From Bifidobacteriaceae bacterium (GTDB lineage Bacteria; Actinomycetota; Actinomycetes; Actinomycetales; Bifidobacteriaceae): a stretch of 35,500 nt of DNA. Location: positions 1 to 35,500 of the forward strand of contig JAQXZM010000070.1 in assembly GCA_029227215.1 (NCBI GenBank), given 5' to 3'. The notes under the pieces were generated by a model. The model made no database searches. It saw only the letters and a program-made list of their open reading frames with translations, and was not told where the DNA came from. Positions 1-12,700 of this stretch are shown here, in pieces. The first letter of the stretch is position 1, and each line of letters opens with the position of its first letter. A program made the position numbers and the translations under genes.

Positions 1-38
1 CACGTACTCAATCCCATCCGCCCCAGGAAGGACATTCC

Positions 39-1940
39 ATGACCGATTCCACACTCGCGCACATCAGCAAGCTGCTCATCGCCAACCGCGGTGAGATCGC
101 GCTGCGCGTCATCCGCACCGCGCGTGAGATGGGCATCGCCACCGTCGCCGTCTACTCGGAATCCGACCGCGACGCGCCGTTCGCGGCAGCCGCCGACGAG
201 GCCTACCGCCTGCCGGGCGACACCTACGCCGAGACGTACCTCAACGAGTCGCTCATCATCGACGTGGCGCGCCGCGCCGGCGTCGACGCCATCCACCCCG
301 GCTACGGGTTCCTCTCGGAGGTGCCGTCGTTCGCCCAGGCCGTGCTTGACGCGGGGCTCATCTGGGTGGGGCCGCGCCCCGACGTGCTCGTGGACCTGGG
401 CGACAAGATCACCGCCCGCCGCTTTGCCGAACGCGCCGACGTCTCGCCGGTGCCGGGCATCTCCGAGCCGGTCACCGACATCGCCACGCTGCTGCATTTC
501 TGCCACAACTACGGCTACCCCGTGATGCTCAAGCGCACCGATGGCGGCGGCGGCCACGGCATCACCGTGGTGCGCGACGACGAGGGGCTGCGCAGCTTCT
601 TCATGAGCCACGACGCACTCCAGGGCGGCGACCTGGGCAAGTACTTCATCGAGAAATTCGTGGCGAAGTCCCGCCATGTGGAGACGCAATGCGGGCGCGA
701 CTCGCATGGCAACTTCACCGTGTACTCCACGCGCGACTGCTCGGTGCAGCGCCGCAACCAGAAGCTCATCGAGGAGGCGCCCGCGCCGTTCCTCACCGCC
801 AAGGAGAACGCACGCCTCGTCACCTACTCGCGCCGCCTGTTCGAGGCCGCTAACTACGTGGGCCTGGGCACGTGCGAGTTCATGCTCACCCCCACGCAGG
901 ATATCTACTTCCTCGAGGTGAACCCGCGCCTGCAGGTGGAGCACACGGTGAGCGAGGAAGTATGCGGCATCGACCTGGTGCGTGAGCAGCTCGTCATCGC
1001 CGACGGCGGCACCCTCACCCAGGCGGGCGAGCCGCGCGGCCACAGTTTCGAGCTGCGCATCACGAGCGAGAACCCCGACACGAACCTCACGCCGGGATCG
1101 GGCACGATCGAGAAGCTCGAATTCCCCTCCGGACCGGGCATCCGTGTGGACTTCGGCGTGAAACAGGGCAGCGTCGTCTCGCCGAAGTTCGATTCGATGA
1201 TGGGCAAGATCATCGTGACCGCGCAAGATCGCCCCGCCGCCATCGCCCGCGTGCTGCGCGCGCTCGACGAGTTCCACCTCGAAGGCGTGCCCACGCCCTG
1301 CCCGCTGTTCGCCACGATCTTCCGCGACCCTGACTTCGTGGGCGGTGGCAAGGGCTTCGCCGTGACCACGAAATGGCTCGAAGACAAGTATCTGACGAAG
1401 AAGCCGGCGAGCGCCAAGGCTGGCCAGCCCGCCTCGCTCACCGCCGGGCTCGACACCGGCTCCACGCCCGCCGAGCAGCCGCGTGAATCGTTCGTGTTCG
1501 AGGTCAACGACAAGCGCGTGCAAGTCACGATTCCCGACGCATTCATCGGTGCGCTCGGTGCGCGCGGTGCACGTGGCGGCAAACGCCGTGTGCAGCCGCT
1601 GCGCGGCGCCGGCACCCAGGTGACCGGCACGCAGGAGACGCGCGGCGGGTTCCATGATGGCAACATTTGCTCGCCGATGCAGGCGGTCGTCACGCGCGTC
1701 AACGCGGCGGCGGGCGACCATGTGGCCAAGGGCGACCTGCTCATCGTGCTCGAGTCCATGAAGATGGAGAACTACGTGTATGCGCCGGCGGCCGGCACCG
1801 TCAAGCGGATTCTCGTGGCGCCGTCCGATGGCGTGGACGCCGGCGAGCCGCTCGTGTCGTTCGATGTGGATGCGGCGAAGGAATCCGCGGCGGCGAAGAA
1901 GCCTTCGCAATCCGTAGCACAGACCGCAAAGGAGGAGTAA
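39..1940 (+). CDS. accA3: Acyl-CoA carboxylase alpha subunit (biotin carboxylase + biotin carrier)
   Basis: This subunit carboxylates its own biotin with ATP and bicarbonate, and the partner beta subunit passes the carboxyl group to acetyl- or propionyl-CoA in the cytosol. The 633 residues begin with the biotin carboxylase fold (ANRGEIALRVIRTA near residue 16). An ATP-grasp glycine loop (DGGGGHGI) follows, then the catalytic signature EVNPRLQVEH at residues 293-302. After a poorly conserved linker (about 460-545) comes a biotinyl domain with ESMKMEN, whose Lys575 is the expected biotinylation site. The ATG is preceded by AGGAAGG. The stop overlaps the start of accD as TAATG, so the two are translationally coupled and probably form one complex. 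Domain order and length match the actinobacterial AccA3/BccA type. Propionyl-CoA carboxylase cannot be excluded from this subunit alone. Confidence 0.95.
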   Translation: MTDSTLAHISKLLIANRGEIALRVIRTAREMGIATVAVYSESDRDAPFAAAADEAYRLPGDTYAETYLNESLIIDVARRAGVDAIHPGYGFLSEVPSFAQAVLDAGLIWVGPRPDVLVDLGDKITARRFAERADVSPVPGISEPVTDIATLLHFCHNYGYPVMLKRTDGGGGHGITVVRDDEGLRSFFMSHDALQGGDLGKYFIEKFVAKSRHVETQCGRDSHGNFTVYSTRDCSVQRRNQKLIEEAPAPFLTAKENARLVTYSRRLFEAANYVGLGTCEFMLTPTQDIYFLEVNPRLQVEHTVSEEVCGIDLVREQLVIADGGTLTQAGEPRGHSFELRITSENPDTNLTPGSGTIEKLEFPSGPGIRVDFGVKQGSVVSPKFDSMMGKIIVTAQDRPAAIARVLRALDEFHLEGVPTPCPLFATIFRDPDFVGGGKGFAVTTKWLEDKYLTKKPASAKAGQPASLTAGLDTGSTPAEQPRESFVFEVNDKRVQVTIPDAFIGALGARGARGGKRRVQPLRGAGTQVTGTQETRGGFHDGNICSPMQAVVTRVNAAAGDHVAKGDLLIVLESMKMENYVYAPAAGTVKRILVAPSDGVDAGEPLVSFDVDAAKESAAAKKPSQSVAQTAKEE

Positions 1941-3643
1941 TGACGACGCTTGTCAATCCCGTTGCACAGCAGACCGCGGCAGGCAGCACTGCCAGCATTG
2001 CCAGTACCAACGCGCGCGCCGCACAGCCAGGCAGCGCACAGCCTGCCGGCATGCGCATCCCCGAGCCGGCGAACCCCGCCGCCTACGGGCAGCGCACGCA
2101 GCCGATGCGCGAGGACCTCGCCCGCGCCGCGCAGCTCGCCCAGGCCGCCGAGGACCACGCCCGCGAACGCCAGCATCCCAAGGGCAAGCTCACCGCCCGC
2201 GAACGCCTCGACCTGCTGTTCGATACCGGCACGTTCCAGGAGATCGGCCGCTTCGCCGGCGGCAACATCAACAAGGGCGTGCCCGGCTCCGCCGTCATCA
2301 CCGGTTTCGGCGACGTGTGGGGCCGCAAGGTGGCCGTCTACGCGCAGGACTTCTCGGTGCAGGGTGGTTCGATGGGCGTGGCGGAAGGCGACAAGATCTG
2401 CCACCTGATGGACATGGCGCTCGACATGAAGGTGCCGATCGTGGCGATCGTGGACTCCGGCGGCGCCCGCATCCAGGAAGGCGTGGCGGCCCTGACGCAA
2501 TACGGCCGCATCTTCCGCAAGACATGCAAGGCGTCCGGCTTCGTGCCGCAGATCTCGCTCATCTTGGGCCCATGCGCGGGCGGCGCCGTGTATTGCCCGG
2601 CCCTGACCGACTTCATCATCATGACGAAAGAGAACTCCTACATGTTCGTCACCGGCCCCGACGTGGTCAAGGCGGCGACCGGCGAGAAGATCTCGATGGA
2701 GGACCTGGGCGGTGGCGCCGTGCACAACTCGGTGAGCGGCGTGGCGCACTACCTGGGCGAGGACGAGCCGGACGCGATCGACTACGCGCGCACCGTGCTC
2801 GCCTACCTGCCCTCCAACAGCGACGAGCAGCCGCCCGTGTACGCCTACGGTTCCGGCCACGCGGAGGACGTGGCGGCGCGTCGTATCGGCACGATCGTGC
2901 CCGCGAACGACCGCCAGCCCTACGACGTGGTGGACGTGATCCACTGCATCGCCGACTATGGCGAGTTCGTGCAGGTGCAGGAGCTCTACGCCCAGTCCGC
3001 GGTTGTGGGCTTCGCGTGCCTCGCCGGCCATCCGGTGGGCATCGTGGCGAACCAGCCGTGCGTCAACGCCGGCAGCCTCGACGTGAACTCGTCTGAGAAA
3101 GTGGCGCGCTTCGTGCGGCTGTGCGATGCGTTCAACCTTCCTGTCGTGACCCTCGTGGACGTGCCCGGCTACAAGCCCGGCAGCGACCAGGAGCACGCCG
3201 GCATCATCCGCCGCGGCGCCAAGGTCATCTACGCCTACGGTAACGCCCAGGTGCCGATGGTCACGGTGATCCTGCGCAAGGCGTTCGGCGGCGCCTACAT
3301 CGTCATGGGCTCCAAGGCGATCGGCGCGGACCTGAACTTCGCCTGGCCCCATTCGCAGATCGCGGTGCTCGGCGCGCAAGGCGCGGTGAACATCATCCAC
3401 CGCAAGGAGCTGCGCCGCGCCCGCGAGGACGGCGAGGAGGCGGCGGAAGCGCTGCGCGCCAAGCTTGTGGCGGACTACGAGGCGACCACTGTCAACGCGA
3501 ACCTCTCGCAGGAGATCGGCCAGATCGACGCGATGATCGACCCCGAGCAGACCCGCCAGGTGCTCATCGACTCGCTCGCCACGCTGCGCACCAAGAAGCG
3601 GCGGCGGCTGACCGGCAAGCACCACGGCAACCAGCCGATGTAA
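1940..3643 (+). CDS. accD: Acyl-CoA carboxylase beta subunit (carboxyltransferase)
   Basis: The carboxyltransferase transfers CO2 from biotinyl-AccA3 to an acyl-CoA and here most likely makes malonyl-CoA for the FAS that follows. The start is the ATG at 1940, preceded by AAAGGAGG and overlapping the accA3 stop, which gives 567 residues; the longer open frame upstream is only read-through. Residues 1-50 are Ala/Gln/Thr-rich and variable. The two crotonase-like halves carry oxyanion motifs: GPCAGGAVY near residue 210 and RKAFGGAYIVMGSK near 448. Family knowledge (Streptomyces AccB versus PccB) ties the residue after GGAY to substrate choice: Ile accepts acetyl-CoA and Asp favours propionyl-CoA. 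Here it is Ile454, which supports a malonyl-CoA role. The C-terminus (KKRRRLTGKHHGN) is strongly basic. Confidence 0.94.
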   Translation: MTTLVNPVAQQTAAGSTASIASTNARAAQPGSAQPAGMRIPEPANPAAYGQRTQPMREDLARAAQLAQAAEDHARERQHPKGKLTARERLDLLFDTGTFQEIGRFAGGNINKGVPGSAVITGFGDVWGRKVAVYAQDFSVQGGSMGVAEGDKICHLMDMALDMKVPIVAIVDSGGARIQEGVAALTQYGRIFRKTCKASGFVPQISLILGPCAGGAVYCPALTDFIIMTKENSYMFVTGPDVVKAATGEKISMEDLGGGAVHNSVSGVAHYLGEDEPDAIDYARTVLAYLPSNSDEQPPVYAYGSGHAEDVAARRIGTIVPANDRQPYDVVDVIHCIADYGEFVQVQELYAQSAVVGFACLAGHPVGIVANQPCVNAGSLDVNSSEKVARFVRLCDAFNLPVVTLVDVPGYKPGSDQEHAGIIRRGAKVIYAYGNAQVPMVTVILRKAFGGAYIVMGSKAIGADLNFAWPHSQIAVLGAQGAVNIIHRKELRRAREDGEEAAEALRAKLVADYEATTVNANLSQEIGQIDAMIDPEQTRQVLIDSLATLRTKKRRRLTGKHHGNQPM

Positions 3644-3740
3644 GCCCCAACGGTTTACGTCGGCGACCAACCAGACCTGATAGCACACCCATTTCAATCC
3701 GATTCATCAACCAATCACAAAAAACGAGACAAGAGGAACC

Positions 3741-6700
3741 ATGACATCCTTCCTGACACGCCTTGGCAGCGAGCAAGTCATCCTGACCTTCGCCGGCCAG
3801 TCCACGCCGTGGACTGCCGCGCTCAAGCAGCTCGCCGACGACGCCGACCTTTCCGACCGTCTGCACGCCTACGCCGCGGACTCCGAGCGTCTGCTCGAGC
3901 CCATCGCCGCCGACCTGCTCGCCACAACCGGCAAGCACGACGACCTGTTCGACTACGCATCCGACGCCCCGGTGCTCGGCGCCGCCGCCGACGCCGCCGT
4001 GAGCGTGCCCGGCATCGCGCTCGCCCAGCTGGGCGCCCTGCTGTCCGCCGCCGACCTGGGCTTCAAGGCATCCGCGGTCTCGCCGGTCGCATCCCTGGGC
4101 CATTCGCAGGGCGTGCTCGCCGTCGACATGGTGCGCGTCGCCCATGATGCGCCCGACGCACAGTCCGCACGCGATGCAATCGTGCGCATCCTTGCCGTGG
4201 CACGCCTCATCGGCGCCGCCGGCGCCCGCCAGGCGCATTTGCTGGGTCTTGATGGCGAACGCGGCACATCGCCGATGATGTCGATCAAGGGCGCAACCCG
4301 CGCCCAGGTCGACGAGCTCATCCGCCGCGTCGCCAACCCAGCCGGTCCCATCAGCGTGGGCGTGGTCAACTCCCGCACCCACATGGTCGTCTCCGGCCAC
4401 CCCGCCGATCTTGCCAAGCTCGAGCAGCAGGTCGCCAAGGAGCACGACCGCCAGGCGAAGCTGCGTGCCCAGAAGGTGCGCGGCGGCAGGGTGTTCGACC
4501 CATCCGTCGAATACCTCGAGGTGACCGTGCCGTTCCACTCCGAGCTCATGGAACCTGCTGTGGAGCAGGTCGCCGCATGGGCCGCCCAGTGCGGACTCGA
4601 CGGAGCGCAGGCCGAGCGCCTCGCCCGCCAGGTGCTCACCGATGACGTGGATTGGCAGCAGCAGGTCGCCGACGCGCTCGCCAAGGCGGATGCTTCCAAG
4701 GTGTGGTTCGTGGACTTCGGCCCGGGCACCACCGCAGCCAAGCTCACCATCGCCCTCGTGGACGGCACGGGCGCCGGCATCGTCTCGCTTGCCACTGCCG
4801 CCGACCGCATCGCCGCGATGGAACTCGACGGCGAGCCCGAGCGCCTCGCCGACTGGTCGGCATTCGCCCCACGCATCATCGAAACGGCCGCCGGGCGTGA
4901 GGTGAGCACCGCGTTCACGCGCCTCACCGGCAAGAAGCCGGTGCTGCTCGCCGGCATGACGCCCACCACCGTGGACCCCGAGATCGTGGCGGCCGCCGCG
5001 AACGACGGCTACTGGGCCGAGCTCGCCGGCGGCGGCCAGGTGACCGCCGAGGTGCTCGACACGCATGTCGCGCAGCTGCAGCAGCAATTGCGCGAGGGTG
5101 CGTCCGTGGAATTCAACGCGATGTTCATGGACCGCTACCTGTGGAACTTCCAGTTCGGCGGCAAGCGCCTCGTGCCGCGCAAACGCGCGTCCGGCGCCCC
5201 GATTGACGGCGTCGTCGTCTCCGCCGGCATCCCCGAGTTCGACGAAGCCGTGAAGCTCGTGCACACGCTCAACGAGGACGGCTTCCCCTACGTGGCGTTC
5301 AAGCCCGGCACCGTGGACCAGATCCGCCAGGTGCTGCGCATCGCCCAGGCCGTGGAGCCCACGCACATCATCATGGAGGTCGAGGGCGGTTCCGCCGGCG
5401 GCCACCATTCGTGGGAGAGCCTCGACGACCTGCTCATCAGCACGTATGCGCAGGTGCGCGACCAGCGCAACGTCGTGCTCGTCGCCGGCGGCGGCATTGG
5501 CACGCCGGGCCGCGCCGCCGATTACATCTGCGGCCAATGGAGCGCGCGGTATGGCATGCCGCTCATGCCGGTGGACGGCGTGCTCGTGGGCACCGCCGTC
5601 ATGACCGCCAAGGAAGCGCACACGAGCGACCAGGTCAAGGACCTGCTCGTCGCCACCCCGGGCATCGACCCGGACGCGAAGGACGCCGATGTGTTCGCGC
5701 CGCTGGGGGAGAGCTGGGTGCCCTCGGGCAAGGAACGCGGCGGCATGACCTCCGGCCTGTCGCACCTGCACGCCGACATCTACGAGATCGAGAACGCCTC
5801 CGCCAAGGCTGGCCGTCTGCTCGTCTACTTGGAGAAGCACCCTGACGAGCTGCCCGCCCGCCGCAGCGAGGTGATCGACGCGCTCGCCGCCACGAGCAAG
5901 CCGTACTTCGGCGACATCGAGACGATGACCTACCAGCAGTGGGCGCAGCGCTATGCCGACCTGTGCTACCCGTGGGTGGACCGCACCTTCGCCGACCGAT
6001 TCCTCCACCTGCTCCACCGCATCGAAGCGCGCGTCGCCGATCAAGACAGCGGTGAATTCGCCTCCGTGTTCGCCGACACCGACGCCGTGCTCGACGCACC
6101 GGCGGCGCTCGCGAAGCTCGCCGAAGCCTACCCGCAGGCCGCCACGACGCTCGTGACCCCGATGGACGCCGCGTGGTTCCCGGCATTGTGCCGCGAATAC
6201 CCCAAGCCCGTGCCGTTCGTGCCCGTCATCGACGGCGACCTGTTGCGCTGGTGGGGCCGCGACCAGCTGTGGCAGTCCGAGGACCCGCGGTATTCCGCCG
6301 ATTCCGTGCGCGTGATCCCCGGCCCCATCTCCGTGGCGGGCATCACGACGAAGAACGAGCCGGTCACGCAGATCCTGGGCCGCTTCACCGCCGCCTGCCT
6401 GGAGCGCGCTGCACAGGATGGTGCTGCTGAATCCGCTGCCTTCGCCGCCCGCGAGGGCGCCGCGGACGCCGAGATGGCGATCCGCCGCAGCCCGCAGATC
6501 AGCTGGATGGGCCACATGATGGACAACCCGGCGTTCGGCACGCAGCCGGGCGACGCGGTGTATGAGATCACGCCCGCTGACGGCAAGGGCTCCGAGAATG
6601 CGGCAGATTCTGCCGATTCTTCTGATTCCGTTGATTCCGCCGACGGATCTGCCCTCAGCCAGTGGAACCTCGACGTGCACCTCGACACCCATTGGGACGG

Positions 6701-9700
6701 CGAGGCGGACGGCGGCACCGGCAAGCACGCGGTGCGCGACATCGTGATCCCGCTGAGCCTCGATGCCCACGCGCCCTACCTCATGCCGGTCGTCGACAAG
6801 ACGCGCCTGCCCCGGCATGTGTACGCGATGCTTGCCGCCACCGCCGGCATCGGCAACACCGCCATCACCGGCGACGTGCTCGACGCGATGCCGCAGGTCG
6901 TGGAGGACGCCTCCGACGAGGCGCAAAGCCACCCATTCGGCCACGTGGAGGCGCACTACACGCTCTCGGCGAACCTCGGCCCCGACCACGAGACCGTGAC
7001 CGGCGCCGCGCTGCCCGGCAACCTCGCCAAGGTGCGCATCGTGCCCGACGCGCTCGTAGGCCCCGCCTGGCCCGCCATCTACGCGGCGCTAGGCTCCGTG
7101 CACGACGGCTCCACACCCATCATCGAAGGCCTGCTCAACGCCGTGCACCTCGACCACCTCATCCGCCTCACCGACGACCGCGACGCGCTCGCCGCGCACA
7201 CCGGCGAGACCATCGACCTGCTCGCCTGGGCGGAAGACTATGTGGAATCCGCTTCCGGCCGCGTCATCACGATCCACGTGACCCACACCGCGCAGGACGG
7301 CACGCCGCTCGCCGAGCAGACCGAACGCTTCGCCATCCGCGGCCGCGCCTACAGCGCTGCGCTGTCCGCCGACGCCCCGGCATACGGCGGCATCGAGGCG
7401 GACGTGCGCGACACCCCGCGCCGCCTGCTGCGCCGCGTCACCATCACCGCTCCCACCGACATGACGGCGTTCGCCCGCACGTCCGGCGACTTCAACCCCA
7501 TCCACACGTCCCGCCGCGCCGCCGCGATCTCCGGCCTCGCCGCCCCGCTCGTGCACGGCATGTGGCTCTCCGCCGTGGCACAGCACGCCATCGAGGCACG
7601 CGACGCCAAGGGCAATGCATGGCCGATCCTCGGCTGGACCTACACGATGTACGGCATGGTGCAGCTGGGCGCCAAGGTCACCATCGACGTGGAACGCACC
7701 GGCCGCGTCGCCGGCGCCGGCATCGTGCTCGAAGTGACGTGCCATGCCGATGGCGAGCTCGTCTCCCGCGCCACCGCCATCACCCGCGCGCCCATCAGCG
7801 CATTCGTCTACCCCGGCCAGGGCATCCAGCACAAGGGCATGGTGCTCGACGAGCGCGCCAAGAGCGCCGCAGCCCGCGAAGTGTGGGAACGCGCCGACGC
7901 CGTGACCCGCAGCGAGCTCGGGTTCTCGATCCTCGCCATCGTGCGCGACAACCCGACCGACATCACCGCCAACGGCGTGCACTACCACCACCCGGACGGC
8001 CTGCTCAACCTCACGCAGTTCACCCAGGTAGCGCTCGCCACCGTGGCGTTCGCCCAGTCCGCCCGGCTGCGCGAGGCGGGCGCCCTCATCGAGGGTTCCT
8101 ACTTCGCCGGCCACTCGCTTGGCGAGTACGATGCGCTGAGCTCCTTCGCCGGCATCATCCCGCTCGAGACCGAGCTCGTGCTCGTGTTCCACCGCGGCTC
8201 CACGATGCACCACCTCATCGAACGCGATGAGCAGGGCCGCTCGAACTACCGCATGGGCGCACTGCGCCCCAACCAGTTCGGCGTGGGCGACGACGGCGTG
8301 AAGGAGTACGTGGCGCAGGTCGCGAAGGAGAGCGGCGAGTTCCTCGAGATCGTCAACTACAACCTCGAAGGCGCCCAGTACGCGGTCGCCGGCACCATCG
8401 CGGGCCTGAAGGCCCTGCGAGAGGATGCGAACCGCCGTGCCAAGGAGGCAGGCGGCAAGCCGGCGTTCATGTTCGTGCCCGGCATCGACGTGCCGTTCCA
8501 TTCGAGCAAGCTGCGCCGCGGCGTGCCCGAGTTCCGCGACAAGCTCGACGCGCTGCTGCCGCAGCACATCGACTACTCGCGCCTCGAAGGCCGCTACATC
8601 CCCAACCTCGTCGCCCGCCCGTTCGAGATGACGAAGGACTTCGCCCGCTCGATCCTCGACGTGGTGCCGTCCGAGCGCATCAAGAAGGCGCTCGAGAAGG
8701 ACTCCGTGTGGGACTCCTATGCGAAGGACGACCAAAAGCTCGGTCGTCTGCTGCTCACCGAGCTACTCAGCTGGCAGTTCGCATCCCCGGTGCGCTGGAT
8801 TGAAACGCAGCGTCTGCTGTTCACGCCGCGCGAGGAAGGCGGCCTGGGCGTCACCAAGTATGTGGAGGTCGGCCTGGGCAAGGCCCCGACGCTGGCGAAC
8901 CTCGGCACGAAGACGCTGCGCCTGCCGCGCTTCGAAGGGCTTGACGTGAACGTGTGGAACGTGGGCCGCGACGAGGCGCGCGTGTATTGCACCGACACGG
9001 ATTCGCTCGTGCCGCAGGATGAGCTCGATGCCGCGTCCGACGCGGTCTCGATCAGCATGGCGTCGGGCACCGCCGCCGCATCGGCGGCAGCTGCCTCGGC
9101 TCCAGCCGCCACGGTTGCGCAGCCGGCTGCAACGCCGGGGGCACCGGTCGCCGCAGCTGTACCTGAGCCTGCACCGGCACCTGCCGCTGCGCCTGCAGCT
9201 AACGCCTCCGGCCCCGCCGCCGACATCCCGTTCACCGCCGCCGATGGTATCATGACGCTCCTGGCCTACGAGTCCAAGGTGCGCCCCGATCAGATCGGTG
9301 ACCAAGACACGACGGACACGCTGACCAACGGCGTCTCCTCGCGCCGCAACCAGCTGCTCATGGACATCACCGGCGAGCTGGGCGTGCCCAGCGTCGAAGG
9401 CGCCGCCGAGGCGACCGTGAGCAAGCTCACCGGCATCGTCACCACCGTGGCGCCCAAGTACCACGCGTTCGGCCAGGTGTTGAGCGACGCAGTGCGCGAA
9501 CGCCTCCATGCGCTCTTCGGCTCCGCGGGCATCAAACCCACGCACATCGTGCAGCGCTTGCAGAGCACCTGGGGCCTGGGTGAAGGCTGGACGGCGTTCG
9601 TGACCGCCGCCATCCTGCTGGGTACCCGCGAAGGCGCCAGCTCCCGCGGTGGCGATCTCGCCACGCTGCCCACCGCTCCGGTGGCGAACACCGCCGAAGC

Positions 9701-12700
9701 GGACGCTTTGATCGACGCCGCCGTGCAGCAGGTCGCATCCGAGCATGGCGTGGCGGTCGCGCCGCTGTCCGCAGGCGCGGGCAATGGCGGGGCAGTGGTG
9801 GATTCCGCCGCACTCGACGCCTTCGCCGGCACCGTGACCGGCAAGGACGGCGTGCTCGCCTCCACTGCGCGCTTCGTGCTCGGCCAGCTGGGGCTCAGCG
9901 CCCCCAAGCCGACTGGTGACAAGGACGAGGACGCCCGCCGCACCGTGGAAGCGGTGGAGACGGAGCTCGGCTCCGGCTGGGTGGACCAGGTGGCGCCGCG
10001 CTTCGACGAACGCAAGGCGATTCTGCTCGACGACCGCTGGGCATCCGCCCGCGAGGACCTCGCACACATCTACTACCAGCATGACGCGGAGCGCGCCGCG
10101 CTTGACTTCACCGGCGCCGGCGCTGCCGTCGCCCAGCAGGCGCAGTGGTATGCCGATCAGGCGAAGGCGAACGGCGACAAGAAGCTGCGCGACGTGTTCC
10201 GCCGCATCGCCGAACAGGCCGCGATGAGCGACGCCGACCTTGCCGCCGCCGATGCCGAAGCCGCGAAGAAGGCCAGCAAGAAGCATGCGGACGACGCCGA
10301 TGTGCGCGCCGCTCGTCGCTTCGATGGCGACATCGCCGTCGTGACCGGCGTCTCGGCGAATTCCATCGCCGGACAGGTCGTCGCCGGCCTGCTCGCCGGC
10401 GGCGCCACCGTCATCGCCACCAGCCACAGCTTCCGCCCCGCGATCGTGCAGTGGGCGAAAAAGACGTACCGCACGCACGCCACCCGTGGCGCGGCATTGT
10501 GGCTCGTGCCCGCGAATCTCTCGAGCTACCGCGACGTGGACGCACTCATTGAGTGGATTGGCTCCGAGCAGCGCGAGACGCATGGTGCCACCACCACCGT
10601 CGTCAAGCCGGCGATGGAACCCACCGTGCTCTTCCCGTTCGCCGCACCGCCCGTGCACGGCACGCTCGCGGACTCGGGCGCGCTGTTCGAATCGCAGGCG
10701 CGCCTCATGCTGTGGAGCGTCGAGCGTCTCATCGCAGGGCTCTCTGCAATCGGCGCCGACGTGGACGTGGACCACAGGCTCCATGTGGTGCTGCCTGGCT
10801 CGCCCAACAGAGGCGTGTTCGGCGGCGACGGCGCCTACGGCGAGGTCAAGAGCGCATTCGATGCGCTCGTCAACCGCGCCCGCCCCGAGCATGTGTGGTC
10901 CGACCGCGTGACGTTCGCCCACCCCAAGATCGGCTGGGTGCGCGGCACCGGCCTCATGGGCGGCAACGACCCGCTCGTGAAGGTCGTGGAGAAGCATGGC
11001 CTCACGACGTACTCCACCGAGCAGATCGCCGACCGCCTGCTGGATCTCGCCACCGCAGATTCCCGCGCCAAGGCGGCTTCCGATGGTCCGCTCGACGTGG
11101 ACCTGACCGGTGGCCTGGGCAGCGAGCCGCTCGACATCCGCGCGCTGCGCGCCGAAGCCGAGGCGGATGCTGCAGCGGAAGCGGCAAAGAATGCGGATTC
11201 TGATGATTCCGCGGATTCCGCCGCCAATGCTGCCGTCGCCAAGCCCGCGCTCATCAAGGCGCTGCCGACGCCACGCGTGCCGCGCCAGCCCGGCGTGGAC
11301 CTTGTCGAATGGCAGGGCGTCACCGCACGCCCCGAGGACGAGGTCGTCATCGTCTCGATCGGCGAGCTCGGTCCGTGGGGCTCCGGTCGCACCCGCTTCG
11401 AAGCGGAGCTGGGCATCCATTCGGACGGTACGGTGAAGCTCTCCGCGATGGGCGTGCTCGAGCTCGCCTGGAACATGGGCCTCGTCTCGTGGCAAGACAA
11501 CCCGCAGCCGGGCTGGGTGGACGCCGACGGCGAGCCGATCGCCGAGGAGGACATCGCCGACCGCTACCGCGACGAGGTGATCGCCCGCTCCGGCATCCGT
11601 CCGTTCACCGACGCGATGGGCGTGACCTACGCCGATGGCACCGATGAGGAATCCGCCGAGGTCTTCCTCGATCACGACGTGACGTTCTCCGTTGCCAGCC
11701 TGCAGGTCGCCGACGAATACGTCGCCGCCGACCCCGCGCACACGCGCATCGGCCGCGATGAGGAGACCGGCGAATGGACGGTCACGCGCACAAAGGGCGC
11801 CAGTGCCTTCGTGCCGCGCCGCGCCACGATGACGCGCACCGTGGGCGGCCAGTTCCCCGACGGCTTCGACCCCACCCGCTGGGGCATCCCCGCCTCGATG
11901 GTGGGCGACGTGGACCCGATCGCGTTGTGGAACATCGTCACCACCGTGGATGCGTTCCTCTCCGCTGGATTCAGCCCCACCGAGCTGCTGCAGGCCGTGC
12001 ACCCCTCGCAAGTCGCGAGCACGCAAGGCACCGGTTTCGGCGGCATGCATTCGATGCGACAGCTGTATGTGGACCGCTACCTCAACAAGGAATACCCCAG
12101 TGACATCCTCCAGGAGGCGCTGCCGAACGTGGTGACGGCGCACGTCATGCAGTCCTATGTGGGCGGCTATGGCGTGATGGTGCAGCCGGTCTCCGCCTGC
12201 GCCACCGCTGCGGTCTCCATCGAGGAAGGCTTCGACAAGATCCGCCTGGGCAAGGCCGACTTCGTGGTGGCGGGCGCCATCGACGACATTGGCGTCGAAT
12301 CCGTCAACGGCTTCGGCTACATGAATGCGACGGCGAACTCGCAGGAGATGGCGGCGAAGGGCATCGACCCGCGCTTCTTCTCCCGCGCGAACGACAGGCG
12401 CCGCGGCGGCTTCATCGAGTCGCAGGGCGGCGGCACCGTGCTGCTCACCCGCGGCGACATCGCGCTGCGCCTGGGCCTGCCGGTCGCCGGCGTGGTGGGC
12501 TATGTGCGCTCGTTCGCCGACGGCGCGCACACGTCCATCCCCGCCCCAGGCCTCGGCGCACTCGCCGCGGCGCAGGGCGGCAAGGACTCTTGCCTCGTGC
12601 GCGACCTGGCGGCGCTTGGCGTCACGCCGGACGACATCGCCGTGGTCTCCAAGCACGACACGTCCACGAACGCCAACGACCCCAACGAATCCGAGCTGCA

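Noticed and set aside
1667-1939. Upstream extension of accD inside accA3
   Set aside because: No SD, the sequence is a frame-shifted shadow of the biotinyl domain, and a strong SD precedes the ATG at 1940.
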